10,896 nucleotides of DNA, from positions 1-10,896 of the forward strand of contig DATMNI010000184.1 of assembly GCA_035570275.1 (NCBI GenBank), given 5' to 3'. The stretch is from DATMNI01 sp035570275 (lineage in GTDB: Bacteria; Acidobacteriota; Terriglobia; Bryobacterales; Bryobacteraceae). Each line of letters starts with the position of its first letter. Positions within the stretch are counted from its first letter, which is position 1. The translations under genes and the position numbers were made by a program. The notes under the pieces are model-generated. The model was not told the origin of the DNA, did no database searches, and saw only the letters and a list, made by a program, of their open reading frames with translations. This document shows positions 1 through 5,671 of this stretch, in pieces.

Positions 1-1
1 C

Positions 2-574
2 GAAGAACTCGGCCGCCTGGAACTCAAGGTGGATACCAAAACCAAGGTGCCCGTCTCCTTCACGTGGAAGCACATCCTGGTTGACTCCGCTGCGGTGGAG
101 CCGGCACCGGAAGTGGCGCGCGAAGTGAAGCACTGGGAAGATGAAGTTAAGGAGCGGGTCGATCGGCCGTTGGCCGTTTCCAAACGCCAATTCTCGAAGC
201 ACGAAGTCAAGGCCCTGATCGAGCAGGCCATGCGCAGCCAGACGGGCGCCGATTTCGCCTTCATGAATGAGGGCGGCGTCCGCGACACCGTTCCCGCGGG
301 CCAGTTGCTGGAGCGCAACATCTGGGACATCATGCCCTTCGACAACCGCCTGGTTGTCGGCAAGATCAAAGGCCGCGACCTTCCGGCGGCCGTCCTGGGA
401 AACCGCCAGGTGGAGCCAGACCGCGAATACACCTTGGCCGTAAGCGATTTCACCGCCGCCAATCAGGGAACCGCCGAGAACCTGCGAACCTCCGGTCTTC
501 AATTCCCCGATGACGCCGGACTTCTGCGCGACGTCCTGATCGACTGGTTCCGCAAGCAGAAGGTCATCGAGTAA
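2..574 (+). CDS. Metallophosphatase/5'-nucleotidase, C-terminal part (5' end outside window)
   Basis: The reading frame is open from the first complete codon (position 2) to TAA at 572-574, so the gene begins upstream and only about 190 C-terminal residues are seen. The first residues (GRLELKV, then KVPVSFTWKHILVD) resemble the end of a calcineurin-like metallophosphatase domain. The rest matches the 5'-nucleotidase C-terminal (substrate-binding) domain: the MNEGGVRDTVPAG stretch corresponds to the family's N-x-GG-x-R motif, followed by IMPFDNRLVVGKIKG, like the P-F-x-N-x-L segment. Known family members (UshA type) are usually exported and hydrolyse nucleotides or related phosphoesters; the substrate here cannot be told. 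The metal-binding domain and any signal peptide lie outside the window. The GTG at 29 is an internal Val, not a start. The next genes are on the opposite strand (convergent). Confidence 0.88.
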   Translation, partial: EELGRLELKVDTKTKVPVSFTWKHILVDSAAVEPAPEVAREVKHWEDEVKERVDRPLAVSKRQFSKHEVKALIEQAMRSQTGADFAFMNEGGVRDTVPAGQLLERNIWDIMPFDNRLVVGKIKGRDLPAAVLGNRQVEPDREYTLAVSDFTAANQGTAENLRTSGLQFPDDAGLLRDVLIDWFRKQKVIE

Positions 575-663
575 TCGAGCCGCGCGGAGAATGGTAGCGG
601 TCAATATGGAATCACCTTTGGCTTCGACCACGCTCAGCACGCTATGAACAGACGACGGATCCA
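575..663. other. Convergent intergenic gap, nothing recognised
   Basis: Spacer between the plus-strand nucleotidase and the minus-strand small secreted protein. I find no stem followed by a T-run on either strand and no promoter-like pair. A short direct repeat (ATCGAG twice) straddles the nucleotidase stop codon and looks incidental. Confidence 0.4.
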
Positions 664-945
664 TCACATCAGGCCCCAGGCGCGGCCTGACACGTGAAAT
701 TCCACGGGCCTCCAGATCAGATGACGGTATTCAAGACCGTCTGCTCTTCTTTCCCTTGGGATCTCGCGGCTCCAATCCGCAGGCGCATCCTCGTAGGTGA
801 CAAGGTACCCATAGTGGTTCGCCAACTCTCCTGTTATAGCCAACATGGCACGCGGCTGGCTGACGTTGATTGTATCGGCTGCGGCAAAGGCACAACTGGA
901 CATCACGAGAACGGCCGAGAGTCGAAGTACCGGGTTAAACAGCAT
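664..945 (-). CDS. Small secreted protein, YEDxP type (paralogue B)
   Basis: About 93 residues, not recognised by name. From ATG at 945 the protein has a short Sec signal peptide (hydrophobic LSAVLVM core, likely cleavage after AFAAA). Then comes a segment reading PRAMLAITGELANHYGYLVTYEDAP. This resembles many small acidobacterial secreted proteins in which a helix with L..(L/A)...Y is followed by a beta strand ending YEDPP, loosely like secretin/TonB short N-terminal (STN) domains. That is family impression, not proof. It follows its relative at 965-1180 by 19 bp in the same orientation, so the two are probably co-transcribed. No good Shine-Dalgarno precedes 945. A start at 984 would give a longer, more basic N-terminus and overlap the upstream gene. 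It is shorter than I expect for this type, so it may be truncated. Confidence 0.5.
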   Translation of the reverse strand: MLFNPVLRLSAVLVMSSCAFAAADTINVSQPRAMLAITGELANHYGYLVTYEDAPADWSREIPRERRADGLEYRHLIWRPVEFHVSGRAWGLM

Positions 946-964
946 CACTTCATGAGAAACGGTC

Positions 965-1180
965 TTATGCTTCCGTAACGACATCGCGCTGGAACGCAGG
1001 CGGTTCCTCATAGCTGATCCGCCAATGATACGCCTTCCCAAGGGTGTCGCATATCTCCCTAATCGGCTTACCGCTCCCGGTGGAGATGTGCAAAGCGTCG
1101 TTTGCGGCGCTGGCCATTGATGATACGCCATTCGTGGCCATCAGAATACATATGCCTATTCTTGAATTCACAAGTGTCAT
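965..1180 (-). CDS. Small secreted protein, YEEPP type (paralogue A)
   Basis: 71 residues with a signal peptide (hydrophobic IGICILMA core, cleavage near SMASA) and a mature part of about 47 residues containing PIREICDTLGKAYHWRISYE followed by EPP. This aligns with paralogue B (664-945): signal peptide, then helix, aromatic residue, then (I/V)(S/T)YE(E/D)xP. I infer an old tandem duplication. The protein ends only 13 residues after the motif, so it is probably a truncated family member. ATG at 1180 has AAAAGG touching it, which is too close to act as its ribosome site. GTG at 1171 lies 8 nt after AGGA and may be the true start, still giving a full signal peptide. Function unknown. Confidence 0.5.
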   Translation of the reverse strand: MTLVNSRIGICILMATNGVSSMASAANDALHISTGSGKPIREICDTLGKAYHWRISYEEPPAFQRDVVTEA

Positions 1181-1184
1181 CCTT

Positions 1185-1346
1185 TTAATGAGCGGGATAA
1201 GGGTTCAGCGCGACAAAAGAGTTATCGCGGTTTTCCGACCAGGAAGTCGGCGTTACCGACCAAACGATCGCATTGGTCTGGTAATCTGACCAGGCATTAC
1301 CGGTGTTGTTGAAGCTCTCAAACAAAACAGATTGTCCCCGGTAGAG
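1185..1346 (-). other. 53-codon open segment directly after the toxin stop; possible gene relic
   Basis: In the same frame as the RES toxin, immediately after its TGA (1349-1347), 53 codons stay open and end in TAA at 1187-1185, four bases before the ATG of the small gene at 965-1180. The translation is rich in Asn, Trp, Ser and Tyr and repeats a Trp-Ser dipeptide three times (AWSDYQT, VWSVTP, SWSENR), ending NPYPAH. It has no ATG or GTG start; one TTG occurs early (ninth line-up codon region, VLFES). It may be the 3' remnant of a lost gene, a readthrough extension of the toxin, or chance. I do not recognise homology, so it is not called a gene. Confidence 0.25.
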
Positions 1347-1850
1347 TCATTCAGGGGAACTGCTTTCGAGAGTCACCTGCCATCCGGCGTGCTGGTTATC
1401 CAGAAATACCGCCAGGTTGAGCCCCGCGGGATTCGCCGCGGATGGCGCAAGCAGCGCTTCTATGCCGTTTTCCCAGGCCCGCAATCCGATTTCCTGAGTG
1501 ACCAGGAGCGGTGTTTCGATTAACTGCTTCCTCACCACGCCGGCCTTCCGTAACAGACTCCCCTGGCTCATGTCCACAACGCGGCTGAGCCGCAAACTTA
1601 TGGATGCCACCACAAAGCCGCCGATCGGAGGGACGGTGAAATATCGTGCCATCTCTCGCCTGGCAGTCTCAGGGGAAACCGAGGTGTAGAGCGCGCCGAA
1701 GTAGCCGCGGATGTTATAGCGCGCCCCGTGCAGAAACGAGCCTCGCATCGAAACCAGATTGCCGGCGTAGCGCACAGGGCAGATGCGATACACGGTTCCC
1801 GAGAATTCGCTGGTGGGAGCGGTGCGGAAAAACGCCCGCAAGTCCGGCAT
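1347..1850 (-). CDS. RES-domain toxin (probable NAD+-degrading)
   Basis: 167 residues, the usual size for a compact RES protein. The family pattern is clear: an early Tyr-Arg (residues 21-22), a GARYN block (42-46) like the family's GGRWN, then ALYTS (53-57), then Glu66 in the ETARREMA helix, and a C-terminal PSAAN (136-140) carrying the Ser of the Arg-Glu-Ser signature. RES toxins studied elsewhere (for example MbcT of Mycobacterium tuberculosis and the Pseudomonas putida Res) deplete cellular NAD+ and stop growth. That activity is inferred here from the conserved residues. The gene begins 15 bp after the stop of the Xre/MbcA-type antitoxin gene, the standard order for this module. No strong ribosome site precedes ATG 1850, so coupling to antitoxin translation is plausible. 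Confidence 0.87.
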   Translation of the reverse strand: MPDLRAFFRTAPTSEFSGTVYRICPVRYAGNLVSMRGSFLHGARYNIRGYFGALYTSVSPETARREMARYFTVPPIGGFVVASISLRLSRVVDMSQGSLLRKAGVVRKQLIETPLLVTQEIGLRAWENGIEALLAPSAANPAGLNLAVFLDNQHAGWQVTLESSSPE

Positions 1851-1865
1851 CTTGAAGGGCGAGCC

Positions 1866-2210
1866 TCAGGCCGGGATGCCCCAGCTCATGCGCCCGACTA
1901 CCTCGATCACCCGGTCGAGGCCGCCGTCTTCGGTCATCACCTCAACCGGCCGGCGATTCTCCAGAACGGGCACCGGGTGCCTCAACCAGTAGATCGCATT
2001 CTCGGGAGTGAACAAGTCAATCAGTTCGCGCCAGATGCGATACAGCTTTTCTTCCCTCTGGGCCTCGAGCGGCCGCAGTGTTTTACCCGTTCCCCGGCGC
2101 CGCTCAATGGTCCGCGGATGCACGCCCAAAATGCGCGCCACCTCGGCAAGGCCAAGGACGTCTTCGACAGAAGGATTCCCGGTGCTTGGAAAACTTGGAA
2201 GGCTTGCCAT
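1866..2210 (-). CDS. Xre/MbcA/ParS-type antitoxin (DUF2384) of the RES module
   Basis: 114 residues from ATG 2210. Residues about 20-40 (LAEVARILGVHPRTIERRR) form a helix-turn-helix. The C-terminal half (about 57-114) matches the toxin-binding DUF2384 domain: LYRIWRELIDLF, AIYWLRHPVPVL, RRPVEVM, then GRMSWGIPA at the end. The partner RES toxin follows 15 bp downstream. Antitoxins of this class neutralise the toxin and repress their own promoter as a complex. The start is chosen at 2210 because GGAG lies 8 nt before it (2222-2219). A GTG at 2219 in the same frame would add three residues but overlaps that site. The region across the start is a perfect 14-bp tandem duplication. The duplicated upstream ATG (2224) opens a four-codon reading frame whose TGA overlaps the antitoxin ATG as TGATG. 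Confidence 0.87.
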   Translation of the reverse strand: MASLPSFPSTGNPSVEDVLGLAEVARILGVHPRTIERRRGTGKTLRPLEAQREEKLYRIWRELIDLFTPENAIYWLRHPVPVLENRRPVEVMTEDGGLDRVIEVVGRMSWGIPA

Positions 2211-2234
2211 CAGTTCCACTCCATCAGTTCCACT
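2207..2234 (-). repeat. Perfect 14-bp tandem duplication across the antitoxin start codon
   Basis: On the minus strand AGTGGAACTGATGG occurs twice with no gap (2234-2221 and 2220-2207). Each copy contains an ATG. Joining the copies creates GGAG 8 nt before the downstream ATG; the upstream copy has AGAG at the same place. The two ATGs are in different frames. Confidence 0.9.
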
Positions 2235-2265
2235 CTGTCACCACATGCGACAAATGTCAAGACAT
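2232..2265 (-). promoter_or_regulatory. Probable antitoxin promoter with operator palindrome over the -35 box
   Basis: On the minus strand, a consensus TTGACA (2260-2255) lies inside the palindrome ATGTCTTGACAT (2265-2254; 5-bp arms ATGTC/GACAT). A 17-bp spacer then leads to a poor -10 (CAGAGT, 2237-2232). The position, just upstream of a self-regulating antitoxin class, suggests an operator. The weak -10 lowers confidence in the exact promoter. Confidence 0.45.
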
Positions 2266-2396
2266 ATGCCGATCAATGTAATTATTTTCGATCTCACGAA
2301 GCCGCGGAATTCGGGGTTGGTCCGATTGGAGCGCCGGCAACAAGGTACCAGGCAGAGATTCCAAAACGCGTAAGCACGCGATAGATTTGCCAAAGG

Positions 2397-2427
2397 AAAA
2401 AATAGGGCCGCCCTCCGAGACCGGCCC
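2397..2427 (-). terminator. Intrinsic terminator of the permease gene
   Basis: Read on the minus strand: GGGCCG stem (2427-2422), 11-nt loop, CGGCCC stem (2410-2405), then TATTTTTT (2404-2397). The 6-bp all-GC stem followed by a T-run is a classic Rho-independent terminator. It lies about 190 bp downstream of the permease stop, so that transcript would carry the 18-bp repeats in its 3' untranslated part. It also insulates the toxin-antitoxin module from permease transcription. Confidence 0.75.
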
Positions 2428-2471
2428 CTCAAGTAGAAGCTCGCGGCAAAACCGCTCCCTAACGGTCGCGG

Positions 2472-2543
2472 CTCGGAACGGAGTCGTGGCTCGGAACGGA
2501 GTCGCGACTCGGAACGGAGTTTTGGCTCCGAACGAGCCGCTGC
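2472..2543. repeat. 18-bp tandem repeat, about 3.5 to 4 copies
   Basis: Units start at 2472, 2490 and 2508 with the shared core CTCGGAACGGAGT, and a degenerate unit starts at 2526 (CTCCGAACGAG). The junction of units two and three makes a perfect 12-bp palindrome, GAGTCGCGACTC (2499-2510). Just after it, GGCTC and GAGCC (2524-2528/2534-2538) can form a small hairpin. The array lies between the permease stop and its terminator. Confidence 0.85.
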
Positions 2544-2614
2544 CGGTTCCGTACCGAGCCGCGCGCGTCAGCCAGCGGTTTACAACATATAGTGACGCCG
2601 GGTGGCGCGCCGTT

Positions 2615-5059
2615 TCACTCGTCCCGCAGCACAATCGCAGGGTCGATTCTGGTGGCCCGCAGCGCCGGGAGCCAGCAGGCCATCAGCGCCACCACCGACA
2701 ACAGCGTGGGCACCAGGACGAAGGTAAGGGCATCCCGCGGGCCGATCACGAACAGCATGCTTTCCACCGTGCGCGAGGCCGCCAGGGCAATCACGGTTCC
2801 GCAGGCTATCCCAATCGCCACCAGGCGCATCCCGTCACCCAGAACCATTTTGCGCACGTTGTCCGGCGTAGCGCCAAGGGCCATGCGCACGCCCATTTCC
2901 CGCTTGCGCTGGGTCACCGAATAGGCAATCACGCCGTAGATGCCAATGGTCGAAAGCAGCAGCGCCAGACCGCCGAATACGGCCAGCAAGCCCGCCGAGA
3001 GGCGTTGCGGCCAGAGCGACTCCTGGATGGTGAACTCCAGCGTTTCCGATTGCAGGTACAGGTTGTGGTCCAACAACTGCACCTCGTGCCGGACCGCGGG
3101 CAGGACAGCCTCCGGATTTCCCGCCGTGCGGACTATCAGCACCGCCGTTGGAAAGTAGTATTGCACCAGCGAAAGATACACCATCGGCAGCGGGGCCTCG
3201 CCGAGGTTGCGGTAGTTGGCGTTGCGGGCAAGGCCAATCACATCCACGGGCAGCCCCTCACCGCCGAACTGAATGCGCTTGCCGACGGCGTTCTCTCCCG
3301 GCCAGAAGGCGGCGGCGGCAGCCTCATTGACAATCACCACGCGGGGGGTCGTCTTGGTATCGAGCGGGTTGAAGTCGCGGCCGCGCAACAGCGGGACCGC
3401 CATGGCCGGAAAGTAGCCCGGGGACACCACTGAGGTGAGGGTCGTCCGGCCGGTTCCGCTGGTGACGCTGTCCTGGCCTTCCAGCAGAACGGTGCGGGCC
3501 GCCGTGACCGAGAGCGGGTAGTCCTTGGATAGCGCCACGGCCGTGACACCCGGCACGGCGGCGGCGTGCTGCAATACCTGCTGGAAGAAATCACGGCCGC
3601 GGCCTTCCTTGTAGCCTTGGTCGGTCAGGTTGAAGCCCACGATGGCCAAGTGCCGCGCGTCGAAACCCAGGTTGACGTCGCCGGCATTTTGAAGGCTCCG
3701 CACGAAGAGTCCGGCGCCCACCAGCGCCACCATCGAAAGTGCCACTTGCCCCACGATCAGGACCGCGCGCGGCCGCCAGGCTCCGCCCGAAGTTCCCGGC
3801 TGGCCGGAGCGCTCCTTCAGATCGTTGGCCAGGTCGCTGCGGGTGGCGCGAAGCGCCGGCGCCAGGCCGAAAACGATTCCGGTACTCAATGAGACCAGGA
3901 AGTTGAACCCAAGCACGTGGCCATCCAGGTCCAGGCGGAATCCGGCGTGGTTGAACATGGGAGGCTTCAAAGTCCAAAGGAGTTCGGCAGCCCAGCGCGC
4001 GAAGAGCAAGCCAGCCAAGCCCCCGGTCAGCGCCAGCAGCATGCTTTCCGTGACCAGTTGCCTCACCAGTTGCCAACGGGTGGCTCCCAAAGCCAGCCGC
4101 ACCGTGAATTCCTTGCGCCGTACCGCCGCCCGCGCCAGCAGAAGGTTGGCGACATTACCGCAGGCAATCAAAAGAACCAGCGCCGAGACGATCGACAGCA
4201 ACGTGCCGGCGTTGGCAATGACCGTCCGGTTCTTGGGATTGATGGTTGCCTGGGCCAGTGGGATGAGCTTGATTCCCCGGCTGGCGTTGTCTTTGGGGTA
4301 CTGGCGTTCCAAATCCTGGGCCAGGCTCCGCATGCCGGCCTCAGCCTGCGGCAGGCCCACTCCCGGCTTCAGGCGGCCCACCGCGGTGAAAAGCAGGGCG
4401 CGGCGCTGGAGCACAAAACCGGGCACGGGGTAAACCTGCGGATACATCGCCATCGGCACGTAAACGTCGGCTGCGGTCATTTGAGCCAGGCCCAGGAATC
4501 CCTTTGGGGCCACCCCCACGATCTTGAACGGATGTCCATCCAGCCGGATGCTGCGGCTGGTGATTTGCGGGTCGCTGCCATATTGCCAGGACCAGACTCC
4601 GTAACTGATCACCGCCACCGGACTGGCACCGGGGCTGGAATCCTCTTCGGGAAGAAATCCCCGGCCGATCAGGGGCTTGACCCCAAGGGTCGTGAAGTAG
4701 TTGGCGGAAACCATCTGGCCCATGAGATTCTGGGGCTCCGCCGGACCGGTGAGACTGATGCTGATGGGCGCGTAAAGCAGCAGGGAAGAGAAGACCGTGT
4801 TGTGGTCGCGATAATCGATGTAATTCGGGTAAGAACAGAGCAGGACGCCCGGGCCGCGGGTTTCGAGGGTGAACAAAGCCGCCAGACGGCCAGGATCTTC
4901 AACCGGGAGACTCCGCAGAAAAATTGCGTTCAGCAACGTAAAGACAGTGGTATTCGCGCCGATTCCCAGTGCCAGCGACAGCACGGCTACCAGCGTGAAA
5001 CTACGGTTCTTCGTGAGCGCCCGTAGAGCCGAGCGCAGATCTCCAAGAAACCCCGCCAT
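2615..5059 (-). CDS. Orphan double-FtsX/MacB-type permease (ADOP family)
   Basis: 814 residues with two halves of the same plan. Each has a MacB-like periplasmic core and an FtsX permease domain, as in acidobacterial duplicated orphan permeases. The start, DLRSALRALTKNRSFTLVAV, and the end, ATRIDPAIVLRDE, are typical. Membrane segments appear at about 21-48, 283-309, 338-358, 382-402, 432-453, 687-712, 745-763 and 778-799. The two FtsX halves share a repeated motif: RRKEFTVRLALGATRWQLVR (314-333) and KREMGVRMALGATPDNVR (719-736). MacB/FtsX relatives work with an ABC ATPase in efflux, lipoprotein release or cell-wall signalling; none is encoded nearby, hence orphan. The substrate is unknown. 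ATG 5059 is preferred because all family similarity starts there and GGGG lies 8 nt upstream, within a tandem duplication of the start region. Divergent from the gene at 5144. Confidence 0.93.
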   Translation of the reverse strand: MAGFLGDLRSALRALTKNRSFTLVAVLSLALGIGANTTVFTLLNAIFLRSLPVEDPGRLAALFTLETRGPGVLLCSYPNYIDYRDHNTVFSSLLLYAPISISLTGPAEPQNLMGQMVSANYFTTLGVKPLIGRGFLPEEDSSPGASPVAVISYGVWSWQYGSDPQITSRSIRLDGHPFKIVGVAPKGFLGLAQMTAADVYVPMAMYPQVYPVPGFVLQRRALLFTAVGRLKPGVGLPQAEAGMRSLAQDLERQYPKDNASRGIKLIPLAQATINPKNRTVIANAGTLLSIVSALVLLIACGNVANLLLARAAVRRKEFTVRLALGATRWQLVRQLVTESMLLALTGGLAGLLFARWAAELLWTLKPPMFNHAGFRLDLDGHVLGFNFLVSLSTGIVFGLAPALRATRSDLANDLKERSGQPGTSGGAWRPRAVLIVGQVALSMVALVGAGLFVRSLQNAGDVNLGFDARHLAIVGFNLTDQGYKEGRGRDFFQQVLQHAAAVPGVTAVALSKDYPLSVTAARTVLLEGQDSVTSGTGRTTLTSVVSPGYFPAMAVPLLRGRDFNPLDTKTTPRVVIVNEAAAAAFWPGENAVGKRIQFGGEGLPVDVIGLARNANYRNLGEAPLPMVYLSLVQYYFPTAVLIVRTAGNPEAVLPAVRHEVQLLDHNLYLQSETLEFTIQESLWPQRLSAGLLAVFGGLALLLSTIGIYGVIAYSVTQRKREMGVRMALGATPDNVRKMVLGDGMRLVAIGIACGTVIALAASRTVESMLFVIGPRDALTFVLVPTLLSVVALMACWLPALRATRIDPAIVLRDE

Positions 5060-5086
5060 CCGTTTGACCCCGCCATCCCGTTTGAC
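5051..5086 (-). repeat. Near-perfect 18-bp tandem duplication across the permease start codon
   Basis: On the minus strand, GTCAAACGGGATGGCGGG (5086-5069) is followed directly by GTCAAACGGATGGCGGGG (5068-5051); they differ by the placement of one G. Each copy has an ATG (5076 and 5059), in different frames. The GGGG after the upstream ATG (5071-5068) lies 8 nt before the ATG actually used. Confidence 0.88.
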
Positions 5087-5135
5087 GGCTGCTTACTCTG
5101 TATATAACATGTTTCACCGGCCACCTTGTTATACT
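5082..5135. promoter_or_regulatory. Divergent promoter region between permease and lipoprotein genes
   Basis: The AT-rich core 5097-5116 sits between two divergent genes. On the minus strand, TG-T-TATATA (5109-5101) looks like an extended -10 for the permease, about 40 bp before its ATG. On the plus strand, TTGACG (5082-5087) with TATAAC (5103-5108; 15-bp spacing, short) or TATACT (5130-5135) alone could serve the downstream operon. The two promoters would overlap, so mutual interference or shared control is possible. None has a full consensus. Confidence 0.4.
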
Positions 5136-5143
5136 GCCATTTC

Positions 5144-5671
5144 GTGTATTGGGGAATAGTGCTGGTGGTTATCGCCACAGTATCCACTGCCGCCTGCGGA
5201 CGCCGGCCAGGAAGCTTTCCGCCACCGGCCCAAGGGTCGCTCGATCTGGGCCCGGACCCCGGAGTTCCGCGCGGGGTAGTCCGAATGAACGATCCGGACG
5301 CCGACGCCTTTCTGGTTCGGGACATCAGCCCGGAATCAGGCCAGACGCGGTGGGCGTTTCTCCACCCGGAATTGCGTCTGAGCGTGGCCGATGCGCGCCA
5401 TCTGACATTTGCCGCCGAGTTCGCGATTCCGGAAGTGACGTTCCGGGTGACCGGTCCGGTGACGGTGCAATGCGAGGTGAATGGCAAGAAGCTGGTGGCC
5501 CTGCGCTGCGACCATGCCGGCGACTACCGCCTGGAACATGCCGTGCCGGAGGGGTTGGTGGAAGTGCAGAAGCCCATTCGAGTGACCTTCGAAGCCAACC
5601 CGCGCTGGGTGTCTCCCGAAGACGGCGCCCAGCTATCCTTCCTGCTCCGCAGCGTGGGCTTCACGCACTAA
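5144..5671 (+). CDS. Small putative lipoprotein, first gene of glycosyltransferase operon
   Basis: About 175 residues, not recognised. The N-terminus is hydrophobic (IVLVVIATVSTAAC) and ends in a lipobox-like TAAC followed by GRRPG, suggesting a lipid-anchored protein with Cys as mature residue 1. The signal has no Lys/Arg before the core, which is unusual. The mature part (from about SLDLGPDPG) looks like an all-beta extracytoplasmic domain ending LSFLLRSVGFTH. Its style (HPELRLSVADARHLTFAAEF) recalls domains fused to or encoded beside membrane glycosyltransferases. The start is uncertain: GTG 5144 gives the best signal length; TTG 5126 is an in-frame alternative but may be upstream of transcription start; GTG 5159 has GGGG before it but leaves a very short signal. 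Its TAA abuts the ATG of the next gene, so the products are probably coupled. Confidence 0.7.
   Translation: MYWGIVLVVIATVSTAACGRRPGSFPPPAQGSLDLGPDPGVPRGVVRMNDPDADAFLVRDISPESGQTRWAFLHPELRLSVADARHLTFAAEFAIPEVTFRVTGPVTVQCEVNGKKLVALRCDHAGDYRLEHAVPEGLVEVQKPIRVTFEANPRWVSPEDGAQLSFLLRSVGFTH

Larger units (their letters stand above)
2211..2614. other. Intergenic region between antitoxin and permease genes; no convincing gene
   Basis: About 400 bp without a supported protein gene. From the permease side it holds an 18-bp tandem repeat (2472-2543), a strong minus-strand intrinsic terminator (2397-2427), about 130 bp in which I see nothing clear, and the antitoxin promoter/operator region (2232-2265). 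Open frames crossing it on both strands lack start signals and run through the terminator or into the permease gene, so they are treated as chance. Confidence 0.6.

Noticed and set aside
1237..1292. Repeated GACCA/TGGTC motifs with an inverted pair (1253-1262/1274-1284), like an operator array
   Set aside because: Three of the four copies are Trp-Ser codons in one open minus-strand frame with spacings divisible by three, so a coding origin explains them at least as well as an operator.
2524..2538. Small hairpin GGCTC/GAGCC as a terminator for the permease
   Set aside because: The stem is only 5 bp and has no T-run on the minus strand; the hairpin at 2405-2427 with TATTTTTT is far better.
2257..2634. 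Minus-strand open frame (125 residues) with TPFRxA repeats
   Set aside because: It begins inside the permease gene and reads through the strong terminator at 2397-2427; its repetitive part is just the 18-bp DNA repeat translated.
2387..3433. Plus-strand open frame (348 residues) from the intergenic region into the permease 3' end
   Set aside because: It starts in the terminator and runs through the 18-bp repeat and antisense to the permease; composition is Arg/His/Gln-rich with no recognisable domain.
3917..5026. Long plus-strand open frame (369 residues) opposite the permease gene
   Set aside because: It has no ribosome site, signal peptide or family motif, and is Gln/Arg/His-rich as expected from reading a GC-rich gene backwards; the minus-strand permease is certain.
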